Below are positions 14,501 to 26,800 of a DNA stretch of 64,000 bases, in pieces. The notes below the pieces were generated by a model. It was given only the letters and a program-made list of their open reading frames with translations. It searched no databases and was not told the origin of the DNA. Position 1 is the first letter of the stretch, and each line of letters opens with the position of its first letter. The DNA is from Colius striatus (taxonomy: Eukaryota > Chordata > Aves > Coliiformes > Coliidae). The stretch lies in the NCBI RefSeq assembly GCF_028858725.1, contig NC_084773.1, forward strand, positions 7,120,350 through 7,184,349, read 5' to 3'. The position numbers and the translations under genes were made by a program.

Positions 14501-17226
14501 GCAACCCAACCACCTCTGAAATAATACTCACTGAAACAACACATGCCAACTGGGCTGCATTTGCAGACTTCAACATTCCTAACAACAGTAATAAAAAAAT
14601 ACAAAACTACAAAAGGGCTTTTGGGGAAACAGTTCAGCCACGGCTTAAACCTGAGCATCCCAGCAGTAGCCTTGTGTGGCATGGAGCTGCTCTGAAAGTT
14701 TGCTGGTACAACTGATGGCTGAAGAGAATCAGTTACCCTTCACCCCAAATTACCTCTCCACTTAGCCACCACCCTTCCACACCATATTCTCCCACTAACA
14801 CATTATCAAATTTTACACCAGATAAAAGATGCAACTTTCTGAGGACATGAACTCTTAATTGCTTTTTCAAGTTAAACTTCCAAACAGAGATTTGTTGAGA
14901 CTACAAGTCTTTAGAAGTCGAGACTGGAAGTACTGAAGAAAAACCAAACCATCATAACTGTACTCTAGGAGCTTGTGGGATGGCTGCAGGAATTTTTGGG
15001 AAAAGTGCTGAAACTTGCAAGTCTGAAAAGACTAGATGTGCTAATGTATATAAAAGCTCCATAAGATTAGCAGAGCTCTATATAAAACCACAGCACACAG
15101 CTCAATCCCATGAGCCATCAGTAATGCTAAGCCAGCAATAAGCCTCTGCTCTCCCATGTTCTTACAATCAGTTTGACATGAGAAACTGGGCACAGAAGTA
15201 AAGAGAATGAGTAAACCTTGGATTTGTATTTTTGCCATTTCAGTCTTAATTTCTCAGCTGGTCCCTTTCAACTTTTTTGTTATGCAATGTTTGCACTTTC
15301 ATCTCTTTCTAGGACATTCCCTAGAATCAGTGTTTATCTTCTTTACCCAGGGCTGGGACAATGTGCATTTCCAAGAGAAAGCACATGCATCTCACCTGAT
15401 TAAGTGGAGAGATTCCTGAAAAGAAAACATTAGAGATTCTAGGTTCTTTACCACATCTCCTGGACATATCAGAGCAATACATTTTCCAACCATTATCAGC
15501 ACCCCAAGCTAACACCTGACAAGACTAGGTTTGCTCAGCACACCAAGCCAGAAACAACTCCTTCTGTTGAGTCCTCTAGCCCCGTAGACCCCAGCTGGAA
15601 TAGTGTTCAAAGCAGCTGCAGAACCATCAGGTCAAATAAACTACATGCAGAAAAGGCTGCCAGCAGGGTCACAGTACCCCAAGAAACCTCCCATCCCAGC
15701 TGTCCTGGCTGGTCCTCACTTGTACTGCCCCTGGTACCACCTGTGCTGCTTGGCAGAGTAGCCAGGAGCCTTGGAAGCAGGGTCCAGAGCTTTGTGTGGT
15801 TTAGTCTGTGAGACACTGCACACAGAGTGCTTGCCAGCTTTTTGAAGAGTTCACTACAAAGGGAAACAAGGAATGCAAACCTCACACACTGCAGTAATCT
15901 TCATATTTCACAGAGTTTCTCTAGTCTGCAGCTCCCAAGTTCACATTTGGAGATATGATGTGCTAATTTCCACCCTCAAGATTTCAGCACCGGCCCCTTC
16001 TTCCCCATTACTGACACCCTTCTTATTTGAATACCTTATCACCACCCTCTAACTTTATCTATAATCTTTAGAGCATGAGAAGGAATAATATAGCTTGCAT
16101 CTCTAAGGTTAAGCAACAAGAGCTATTGCAAAACAGCACAGCAAAGCAAGTGGGCAGATGCACCTACACTTACAGTGGAGGATGGAAAGATTTTCAGAGG
16201 AAGGAGTTGGACACCAAGAAGGCTGTGGCTCATCCTTCTGGCTTTCTGTTGTGGCACACATGCCAGTGTTACTCTCCTGCCACTCCCAGGAGTGGGGGGG
16301 TTGGCCCAGTGATGTTTCATACCCCATTACCACACACTTTGATGCTATTTTCACGTTTGGAACATCTCCACTTCCATGTGAGGCATTCTTCTGCCTACTG
16401 CTTGACCACTTCCCTCTCAACCCTTTGGACTGTTTCTTGCAAGATCATTCTAATTGACTACATAACTATAGCAACTAATATTAACTATAACAGATTATTT
16501 AACTAGAAAGTTTCTCTGGCCATGGATGCTTTACACTTCCCTCTGTTTATTGCTTGCTTTCTGCAAGACAGTTCTTAAGACTGCCTCAAGACCAACAATA
16601 TCTAATGCTATGGAATAGCTGGATAAGAAGAAAAGCCAGTCAGGTAACAGAAGAGTTCTGTTGCCTCATTCATGGGATAACACCCACACAGGAATTCTCA
16701 GCTTGGGTCTAGTCAGGAAGGGGATTGTCCCACACTTCCTCGTGTCATCAGTAGGTGTTACATTCTGAAATGTTTCTCTTTCACTGAAATATTGATCCTT
16801 GCAGAAGAGCCTTTGCTGAAACAAACCACAAGAACTAGCCTTGCTTTGAGGTGTACTGTACCTACACGAGACATTTTAAGGTGACAGCCTTCTGAGATCC
16901 TATCGTTTTCACCCTCCCAATAAAGATCAGAGGCTTTCACAGGATGCCTTTATCCCTGTTTCCAGGCTAAAAAGGAAATCTTATTTGTATTGCTACACCT
17001 GGGAAAAGAAAGGTAGCGTGTACAGCAAGAAACAGTACTGAATAAAAACCTGTCTAGTCAGGGAAAGTCCATTTTTACAGGCAAAACTACATCAATTTAC
17101 ACAAAAGATTTAACTTCTCATGCCAAAGTGAGTCAGAGGTAACTGGGGCAGAGTGAGGGCACTCGAATATGTTGCTGCCTTGACAGGCCCATGGGATGGG
17201 TATACAAGTCGGAAAAATGGGGGGGT

Positions 17227-17775
17227 TGTTGTGGTTTAACCCCAGCAGGCAGCTAACCCTCGCACAGCCACTCACCTGCTCCTCCCAGCAGGATGAGGGG
17301 AGAATCAGAAGGGTCAAAGTGCAAAAGCTTGTAGGTTGAGATAAAGACCATTTAATAATTTTTTAAAGAGAGAAAAAAAAAAACAACAAAGAGAAAAGAA
17401 ACAAACCAAGAAGAATAAGTGATGCAAAAGAAAACAGTTGCTCACCACCAACTGACCGTGCCCAGTTAAGCCACTGATCAGTGGCAGTCCCAGCCAAATT
17501 TCAGCCCCCAGTTTTACTGCTGAGCTTGATGTCATATGGTGTGAGATATCCCTTTGGTCAGCTGGGGTTGTCCTCTCAGAACTTGTCCTACACCCACAGC
17601 CCACTCCTTGGCAAGGCAGTGACAAGCAGAAAAGCCCTTGAAACTGTGCAAGCCCTGCTTAGCAATGACCAAAACATCCCCGTATTAACAACACCGGTTC
17701 CAGCACAAATCCAAAACACAGTTCCATACCAGCTTCTATGAAGAAAATTATAACTCTAACCCAGCCAAACCCAGT
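17227..17775 (-). mobile_element. Solo-like avian LTR, copy 1
   Basis: Starts TGTTGTGGTTTAACCCC and ends near CCAGCCAAACCCAG. It aligns by eye along most of its length with the copy at 55,983-56,519; shared blocks include GATATCCCT, AGAAGCAGAAAAGCCCTTG and CAGCACAAATCCA. The element reads on the minus strand, because a TATTAAA polyadenylation-like signal (about 17,350) lies downstream of the promoter half only in that orientation. No internal retroviral genes flank it, so it is a solo LTR. The class (ERVL or other) cannot be fixed without a target-site duplication, which I could not see. Confidence 0.75.
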
Positions 17776-20700
17776 ATATTTTTACAGGAAGAGAAGAACA
17801 AGGTATGCCCTTGATTTCTAGCCATCTTCTGCTTAACAGGCAAGTCCCCACATTGCCATTGCTTCAAAAGAGACAGCTCACAGCATTTTTGCTGGGGGTT
17901 GATTCTTTGTTTTCAAGGACTTCTCCCACACTCCTGCTAATGCCCACACTAACACAGATATGAGCTTACTAGAGCTACCTGGTGTAGCAAAGACTCTTTA
18001 CTATATAAACATGACTTGAGTGTGGCCTGGAGTGTTTAAATTTAGATGAAGAAGAGACACCTACCTTTTTCTCTCCTTCATCAGCTGTCCCTCCTACATA
18101 GAGAGGAGCAGGCAATCGACTTAATTCCTTTCTGGAAACTTCAGTTGCAGAGAATTACAGAGAGCTCTGACTTCAGATCTAAATCTTTTCCTCACCCTCT
18201 CACATCTTCACATGGGATGCCCTCAGATTCTTTTTCTAAGGTGCTTCTGCTCTCTGCTGACCATGTGGAGAGATCAAGCCCCTAAACTGGACATAGAAGG
18301 TGGTGTCTCTGCCTGAGTAGCTAACGAAGGGAAACAAGGGCTGAGATATGCAAGAAAAATGACAGGCTGAAGCCCAGCAACAATCCCAACTAAAGATATA
18401 CTGGTTGTAGTCTACTGGTTCTCTCAAAGAGAAGGGGAAAAGCAAGGGTGTGAATGCAAATCACTGGAACTGCAGCAAAGCTCACAGTAGCTGGAAGGAC
18501 TCAGGTATCATTTCCTGCCACAAAGCAACACAAACTCAAGGATGCAAGACTAACAAAAAAAGGCTATTGCGTGATTTTCCACATCTGAAACAACTGTGAG
18601 GGTGATATCCTGCAATTAAGATAAACCACTGCTGGAAGCAATCATCAGATGGGCTGCAGATTGCAGAGGCCTGGCGTGGGAGTGGTGCTGTTCAGCAGAA
18701 GGGCAGGGTACCTTGTACGAGGGTGGCAACATTTTCTGCTATTCAGACTGAGCATGAGTCATACCCCTGTAATGGGACTTTACCAAGAGACTAAACTCTT
18801 CTGCAGCACCTTGGGCCTGGCAGAGAGGCAGAAGTGTCCTGATCCAACACCCTCATGAACGCTCACCAGCAGCTCATGAATTTTAAGAGATAGCCATTCC
18901 AATGGGGAGAAAAACAACTCAGTGCTTGTTTGTGTGAGATGGAGTAAGGAGCTTGCCTGGACTGCATCTGTGAAACAGGGGTGCTGCTCAGTCACCCTGC
19001 AACAGGTCACACATGCCTCAGCATTCAGCAGCTCCTCTGGTTTGGTCAAATCTCTGTTGATTAGAGAGTCTTATAAAGAAATGAGATTCCCTGTTCTCTC
19101 ATGTCAGTGTCAAGAAGACACTGGATCCAAATGAAAAAAAAAATCAGCTGAAGAAATTCAGCATGGGAAGAATTTTCACTATGCAGCTACTATCAAAACC
19201 CTCACATTTTGCCTTAAAAGGTAAAATACGTTCTGTCTAAGAACTGCCGGTCTCGGGAGTGGAGGTGGACATTCTCAGATCTAAGCCTGGAATTTGAGTT
19301 TGGATTAAATCCAGATGTCAGGATCATATCCATTCCCTTGGAAAATTCAGATCTCAATATAGACAGTGGCTTGTGCGTGGGGAGGGGAAATTGTTTTTCT
19401 AGCTTGCCCTCTCGTGACACTGACTGGGTGGGAAAAAATTAGGAATATGTGCAGCTCTGATTTCATAAGTGGGCAAAAGGGATTCAGTATTGCTAATGGT
19501 CCAGTGAAATGCTTTCATTTGGACAGGCTGAGTGCAGAAGGGCTTCAACTCTTGTTTTTCTGCTGAAGCATCTAAATGCTCTCTTAAAAGCAAAAAAAAT
19601 CATTACAATTCTGTGAAAGGAGCTAACTGCTGACAGATGGGAGGCTGAAGGAAGGCTACAAACCAGTGAATCCTTCCAGGAATATTGGGGGAAATGTGCT
19701 TGAGAGAAGAGGGATGGAAGTATTGAAGGTAACTTATATGCCTATATGATAAACCATTAACATGGACACAGATCATTTTCATAGATATCTGCAGAAATCA
19801 ACCTGAACCTGTGGTAGGGGATTTTTTTTTCCCCATTTCAATTTGTACATGGGAAGCACTTTCTGTGGCTTCTCATCCACCTCCCAAACTCTTGGAATTT
19901 AACCTTTTTTCCTTCCCCTCTTGCAAAGTATTGACCAAAGAAATGGAGAAATCATCAGAATGGAATGAGCTTTAAAACTAAACTCAGCAGAGGCTCTCAG
20001 ACAGCCCAGTCTTCCCTTCCCCTGCCACTGCTGCACATGGGCCTTTCAGGCATATCGAGCTTCCTCTGATGAATCCATCTGGCACACAGTATCTTGGGTA
20101 CCAGCTCCAAAGACTGCTCCAAAAAACAGTCACAGCTAGGAACCACTAACCTTCTGACCTACACTTTGTCATGGCCAGCTCAATGAATTCCTTCTCACAT
20201 CAATGTCATCCCCTCAGCTTAAACCAGTTTGTCCTTTATTACATATTTCTCTGTCCTTTACACATTCACAGGCACTCATTGCTTCTCCCCTGACAGTGGT
20301 ACCTGCTGTCTCTCTCCAGCCAGGCTACAAAAGCCTGCTTTCTCTCTCAGGACAGGCTCCCTGTTCCCCCATTGGCTGCTGAGGTACAGTCCCTTGTCAC
20401 AGTCTGAAGTCTTCCTTCTGGAGTGTGGCAAACAGCATTTGTGTGGTACTTCCTGGTAGTTTCTCCCGAACCCTGTAGGATGAGAGTAATACATCTTTAA
20501 ATCAATTAACATCTTTAAATACCATTTAATTAATCCACTGAAGCCCTAAGAAATTTTAATTACTGGCAGCTTTATTAGTATTTATTTCACTTTCAACATG
20601 TAAGCTCTGGCAATACTTTCAAAGAGAGGAAGCTGGCAGAGCAGTTGACAGCACGCCCTTTTCCCCTGACTCTTTCCTGCTCTGTTGGCCCCTGAGCTCA

Positions 20701-23512
20701 CAGCCATCTCTGTGCACTGACAAGGACATGTTCCTTCAGCAGATGAGCTTCAAGTGGATGTCATTCTGTCGCTCTTTAGCTCTGCGCAATTCCTATCATG
20801 GACAAGGTTAAGTAAACTCACCAAAATCAAGCTCTAAAGAAGCGTTACTGCTGTGCCTGATTAATAGCACAGACTGTAGGGAAGTCTGACAGGAAAGCCA
20901 AGAATCCTGCCTCACTTGTAGATCTCCTTATCATAGCCAAGGTCACTGTGTCTCAGCTGCCAACCTTGAATGATGTGCGTGACAAACAGATGCTCTTTGG
21001 GCTTCAGACTACACACACACGTCTGAGTACAGAACTACGAGTCGCTGAATTCCAGCAACACACCAAAGTACTTTACCCCCCAGCCTTGCTACATGGTAAG
21101 ATGCTGTTAAGATTATGAGGATAAAGATGGATTATTGGATTTTTGTTGGATTGGCTCTGCTGTGGCAGGTGTCCATGCAGAAGAGCTCTGTGGCCTGGTG
21201 CAGTACTCTGCCAGCGTATTTGCACAACACTTTTCTCTGGGGCCTCTTACAACAAGACACGCATTCTTTCTGTCCCCCTTAAGTATCAGTGGTCAATTAA
21301 TAAGGGAAGAATATGAGAAGGAAAAATACTACCAACATACTACAGATCAAGCATATGGGACTTGATCTCTGTTGCTAAAACTGAAATTAATCCCAGGAGT
21401 ACTGGAAGGATCCCTTAGGTTCAGGCACATTAACTCTGTGCTCTGAGGACACTTCGTCAGGTGCCTACGTTGTCAAACGTTGTGGTATGTTCTTCTTTAA
21501 AGTAACAGATAGAGAGCTTCAGGGTAGGCAGTTGGTGGGGACAGTAGTAAACTGAAACACAAATTAGGTGTCTTCATACTTCAAATGCTAATTAATTATT
21601 ATGTATCTGAGGCATCTAAGACTAAGTGAAAGCCAGCTGTGAGTACTTTCCACAAGCAAACTGAACTCACAATTCGAAACACTGTCCTGATATTACAAAA
21701 TGACAAAGACTCTTGCTATATAACTGCTATACAGGCTCAGGTCAGATTTTACAGCCTTAGTTTACTCATTTTTTTCCAGAACAAATTAAAACTAGCAGAT
21801 ATCTACTGTTAATGATGCTGACTGATGAAAGGCTGTTTCTTAATGGCAACTTTTGCATTACAGTTCTGGAATAATGAATGGAATTGTTTAAGATCTAACC
21901 ATCAAGACTTACTAAACAATGGGGTTTTTTTAAATTCCAAATAAGCAAAAAGTGAATTGTGTTTGAAAAACACAGTTAGCCCTACTAAAACCCAAATCCC
22001 ATGCCTCTGCCTTGTAAAGTCTTACCTACTTTTTCCAGGGCCTCACAAAGAGTATGTGAGGGTAGAAATCTGTCCCGTTTTCTACCTCAGAACTTAGTAA
22101 CACGCTGGAGTTGACAGCAAGTCTGCAATTTCATTATGGCTTAAGGTTACCTTTCTCTTGATCTTCTTACTCAGATCCCAAGGTTTACATGCTGCCGCCA
22201 GAATCCTCAAAGCCAGTCAGTGATGAAGAGAGGAGGGTCAGGCAAATATCTTGCTGGTCTTCCCCGTGCCCTCCAATAGAAGTTACCTAATTTGCAACAT
22301 GTAAATACTGACCAATACTTTCTGACTGCCTTTTCTATTCAAACAAGTTCAGCAGACACAGCCCTACATAGGTTTGTACTTCCCTAATCACTCTACTAGA
22401 AACACCATCTAGTAACTACACGTGAGACATGAGTCAAGCAGGAGCAAGCTTTAAAATACCTCTCCTCAAAACTCTGTACCTGTTACAAAAACTGCTCTTC
22501 CCTCAAAGTGCCCGAACCAGCTCTCAGCTGGCTGAAGGGTGTGAGGCTGAGACACAGTACTCTGCCTGAACCCAGACTTTGTGAAATCACTGTTTCGCAA
22601 GATGAGGGGGAAAAAATGCATTGTCATCTTTATTCTGCCATCTCTCCACACTTCAGCAGTTAGTACACAGTAACTGGAATTAGTACTACTCTAGCTTGGA
22701 TGACCAGACGTATAAGGAGTGCTCCTTGTATCATCACCCACCTGTAACACTCTTTTAAAGAAATGAACATTAACAGCCATAGCAAACCAGAGAATGCAGG
22801 ATTCAATTTTACCTGCTGCTGTAATTCTCACAGGAGCCTTATTTATCTTCCAAGACCTGGGCCGTGGTGGAAGTCTGAGCAGCACCAATAAACTGCTCAG
22901 ATTCCTACTGGCGAGAGGCTATGTGACGGGCTCGGCATCCCAGCACCACCTGTGGCACTAGCTGCTGCTTTCTGAGCAAGGACTCTCTAGGGAGTCTGGT
23001 GTGTTTAAGGAAGAAAGCTACACAGGACGCGGCTGACCAGCGCTGGATTTCCCCGCTCGGCTGACTGAGAGCTTGTGTTTTCCAATGAAGGGGAGCACTA
23101 GGAACCCTCAAACCTCCTCTCTTGGGACTAAGGCACTCCCATACTTCTGGGAAACAAGCGTTGCACAAGCTGAGGCCGAGGGGAAACCCAGAGCAGGGCA
23201 CTGCCCGCCTCTTCCCGTGCGAGCCCTGTCCCCATGCGGGCCGCTCCCTCACAGTCCCCGGGGCCGGCTGCCCCGTCAGCCCCCTCACACACCTCTGGCA
23301 GCTATCCAGGCTCCTCCGTGCCCTCAGGAGACTCCGGGAGCCGTTCAGCCCCCTCCATACCCTCGCAACGCCTCCATAACACCGCAGGAACCGCCTAACC
23401 CCCCCCTCCCGGCCCTCGGGGCTGGGGTAGCCGCCCGGCTGCACCTCATTCCCGGGGGCCGCCCGCAGCCGCCCCCCGCGGCCCCGCAGCCCGGGCCCGG
23501 CCCCTCAGCGCG

Positions 23513-23546
23513 GCGCCTGCGCGGTGGGGCGGCAGCGCGCGTGCGC
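23513..23546 (+). promoter_or_regulatory. Two NRF-1-like sites upstream of ALAS1
   Basis: GCGCCTGCGC (23,513-23,522) and GCGCGTGCGC (23,537-23,546) fit the palindromic GCGC-nn-GCGC core of nuclear respiratory factor 1. They lie roughly 40 and 70 bp upstream of the start site predicted from the TATA box. Paired NRF-1 sites in the proximal promoter are known for mammalian ALAS1, where they tie heme synthesis to mitochondrial biogenesis. Binding here is inferred. Confidence 0.5.
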
Positions 23547-23553
23547 GGCGCGG

Positions 23554-23562
23554 CTATATAGG
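23554..23562 (+). promoter_or_regulatory. ALAS1 TATA box
   Basis: CTATATAGG within an otherwise GC-rich promoter. A start site 25-30 bp downstream, about 23,585, would give a 5' leader near 80 nt with no upstream ATG before the start at 23,665. Confidence 0.7.
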
Positions 23563-23664
23563 CAGCGGGCGAGCGGCGGGGCGGGCACGCAGCGCTGCCC
23601 GGCCGCCCGTCAGCACAGCCGCGGCCTTCGGCGTCACGTCCGGCGTCCCGTCCGGCGCTCAAGG

Positions 23665-23863
23665 ATGGAGGCGGTAGTACGGCGCTGCCCGTTCCTGGCC
23701 CGCGTCTCGCAGGCGTTCCTGCAGAAGGCCGGGCCCTCGCTGCTCCTGTACGCCCAGCACTGCCCCCGCATGATGGAGGCGATGCCCCCCGCCCGCGCCC
23801 TCGCCACGTCCGCCGCCCGCGGGCAGCAGGCGGAGGAGGAGAAGAGCCCCGCGGCCCGCCGGG
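23665..23863 (+). CDS. ALAS1: ALAS1 coding exon 1
   Basis: Residues 1-66 plus one base. It encodes the presequence with two heme regulatory motifs, RRCPFLARV (C8-P9) and QHCPRMM (C33-P34), known to block mitochondrial import when heme binds. The donor is GGG|GTGAGT. Confidence 0.95.
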
Positions 23864-26800
23864 GTGAGTACGGGCTCGGGCTGCTGTGCCGCGGAGCCTG
23901 GGCCCGGCTCCGGAGCTGCGGCCGGGCCGGGGAGGTTCCCCGGGGACAGGCCGAGTTGGTCTGAAGGAAGGGAAAAAATAGCGCAGACATCGTTTGTGGT
24001 AGAAGGAAAGTTCTGGAACGGGCAGCTTGGAGATAAGGGCCGCTTCATCCTTTAAATGCCTGCGGTAGCCACGCGTGGGCACGGTGTAAACGGGAGAGGG
24101 GCTGGTTAGGATGCCCTGCGGCAAGCTCTGGCCGGAGATCCGCGGTCCTGGGTCGCAGAGCTGGGATCTCTCACGCTTGAGCAGCTTTTCGTCCCACTCG
24201 GTGACATTCCTTGGGGGATTCTTACCCTGGCACTCAGGCAAGAGTTGAGGCTTACAGCAGAGGAGGGATCGGCGGCAGCAAACAGCCAGACTCCTCAAAA
24301 CAAATACCTGCCCTTTGTGAGGGAGAGTTTCCCCTGAAAGGATGCGGTGCCACAACTAGCATCTTGGATTGGATGCCCCTCGGGTGTTACTGAGGTTCTG
24401 TGCTTGTATAAATAAAACGTCACTGCTCAGTTACATGGTTCTGAATGGCCCGTGCCAACTTAACTGAAAAGGTAATGGATAGAAAAATCCTAAATCAGAG
24501 TATTTAAATGATGAAGCTGAAGTGTTTTCCCTTCTCTACCCTCACCTCAGAGACCAATAATGCCAAAGAAGTGGCCCAGCTGAATGCAGATGGAGCCCAG
24601 CCACCTACTGGCCACCCACCTGCTGGTGCTGGCCAGAGCTCTACTACCAAATGCCCGTTCCTGGCAGCTCAGATGAATCACAAGAACAGTAATGTTTTCT
24701 GCAAAGCCAGCCTAGAACTCCAAGAGGATGTGCAGGACATGCAGGAGGACCAGAAGGGTACGTACTCTGTGTGCTGAAGAGTTGATTCCTTCAGGCTGAG
24801 TCTATTGCCTGATTTTTGCCAAGTCTAACAGTCACCCCTGAAGTTGTATGAGTAGGATTATGGGAGGCTGAAACAAAAAGCTGTTGGAGATTGTAAGTGT
24901 TAATGGCATGGCTGCAATATTGTGCAACCTCCTGTGGGATTTTGGTGCAGGTACATGCTGTATTTTGTTACACTGGCTCTCAATGTGTGAATCAAGCACC
25001 CAAGGTGGATGCTCAGGACTGAAGAAAGCTTTGCTGGGTTGCTGGTATAGACAGAGATGATGTATCCAGAGATGGAAGAAACTGGGTTGAGGTACTAGAC
25101 AAGTACCAGCACAAGTTAAAGCTAGAAACCAAGCAAACAGGTTGGGTTTTTTAGTTTATGGAACTGAAGGGTGTTGGCTGACTTGCAGTCCTCATACAGA
25201 AGGGCTGTCCTTCCAAGGAAGGAACTTTTCACCATTGTCAGAGAAGCTTTGTTGTCTGTCTCAGGAAGCATATTTCACTTTTGTTTGTTTTCTGTGGCAT
25301 AAAACCAAATCCATGCTAACTGAACAAAATACTAGGAATGAAAAGGAAGTGTCTGACTTGAACTCTGCCTTTGATTAGGTGTGTACCAGCTTTCAGATAA
25401 ATGCTGAAGCCATAGAGGGTTTTGTGAGTCACTGTGAAACAAGTGTGTTGTAAGAAAATTACATGTTGTACTGTCATTGGTTAACAAGGCTTCCCTTTTG
25501 TCTTGTACAGTGCAAAACTGTAAGCAGATAAAGAGTTGATCCTAAGGGGGTCATAGGGGTTCAGGCAAATGCTTCCTACAGAAGGAACAGTTAAGAGTTA
25601 ATTTAAATGCTTTGCTGAACTCAGCTTACCTCGTTTTGTTTCAAACCGATTAAACTCAATGAGGGTTTATTACAATGTCTGTAGGTACAGAATTTGCCAA
25701 AATAACAACTACTTCCACAGTGAGGAAGATTGAGACTGAGGGAGAAGAGCAGAGTGGCTTGCTCAAGAAGTTTAAGGATATCATGTTGAAGCAAAGACCC
25801 GAAAGCGTCTCTCATCTGCTTCAGGATAACTTGCCAAAATGTAAGACTGTGTGGCAACCGCCTCCACGGGGCTGGTCTCTCGTGGTTGTCTCCTGTGTGC
25901 TTAAGTCTCTGTCTCATTTCAGCTGTATCCACCTTCCAGTATGATCAGTTCTTTGAGAAGAAGATAGATGAGAAGAAGAGGGATCACACCTACCGAGTGT
26001 TCAAAACAGTGAACCGAAAGGCACAGGTCTTTCCCATGGCAGATGACTACACTGATTCTCTGATCACCAAGAAAGAGGTGTCTGTCTGGTGCAGCAACGA
26101 TTACCTGGGCATGAGCCGTCACCCTCGCGTGTGTGGAGCAGTTATGTGAGTAGTGCCATGTTCTCAAGAGGCAGTTTCAAGCAATAGAGCGTGGCAGAAG
26201 CTGTTGTGGGAAGGCTTCTGAAGAGTTGATTTGTGTACTGTTACAGACAGTAAGCTGCTTCTCACATTAGTCTTGCTATGTGGCTAAGCTTACATTAGGT
26301 TCTGGAGCTGGGGTAGACTTAATGTTTAGCTGCAGAATACCAGGCAGTCACTGCCCCTGCTCCTTGGACTTAGAAGCCCCCAAATGCTACCAGATAAACT
26401 GTATGCTATATTGCAGTTGTACTTAGTGTACATTCCTTAGCTTATCAGAGTCCTGCTTTTCACAGGCAGTTCCTTTTTGGAACAACACTGATGATGTGCT
26501 AGAATGTTTTTGGCAATGATGTTTTTCAGCTGCGTTATGCAGTAACACTGATGCCTCTCCTTGGGCCCTCTGCAGGGATACACTGAAGCAACATGGTGCT
26601 GGAGCAGGAGGCACGAGAAATATTTCAGGAACAAGTAAATTTCATGTGGATTTGGAAAAAGAACTAGCTGATCTTCACGGAAAAGATGCAGCACTGCTGT
26701 TCTCGTCTTGCTTTGTAGCCAATGACTCCACTCTCTTCACTCTAGCTAAAATGCTGCCAGGTAAGACCTTAAACTGCACCCCCCTGTTCACCACAACTGC

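Larger units (their letters stand above)
1..22900. other. Gene-poor 5' flank of ALAS1
   Basis: About 23 kb in which I recognise no intact gene. Open frames are short (none above 185 codons), overlap in several frames and resemble no family I know. In mammals the minus-strand WD-repeat gene POC1A is the upstream neighbour of ALAS1; I looked by eye for minus-strand WD-repeat exons and found none. Exceptions are the HSF-like fragment near 450-740, a CR1 at 11.3 kb and an LTR at 17.2-17.8 kb. In chicken, drug-responsive enhancers of ALAS1 are reported many kilobases upstream of the gene, so distal regulation may lie here, but I could not identify a specific element. Confidence 0.6.
23180..23960. 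promoter_or_regulatory. CpG island over ALAS1 promoter and first exon
   Basis: Base composition shifts abruptly from about half GC to very GC-rich with many CpG dinucleotides. The island covers the core promoter, exon 1 and the start of intron 1 of ALAS1. Long open frames on both strands here, including a 336-codon antisense frame, are explained by the low stop-codon density of GC-rich DNA. Confidence 0.75.

Noticed and set aside
22466-22651. Minus-strand HFEGRAVFVTGTEF considered as POC1A first WD repeat
   Set aside because: The resemblance to HFKGHRDAVTCVDF is superficial: the GH and WD positions do not fit and no splice-compatible neighbours were found.
23345-24355. 336-codon open frame on the minus strand over the ALAS1 promoter and exon 1
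   Set aside because: It lies antisense to a confirmed exon in a CpG island, is dominated by Arg/Pro/Gly/Ala from GC-rich codons and matches no family I know.
25681-25690. Alternative acceptor for ALAS1 exon 3 six bases downstream
   Set aside because: It would delete two residues relative to the chicken protein; the upstream AG keeps the conserved spacing, though minor use cannot be excluded.
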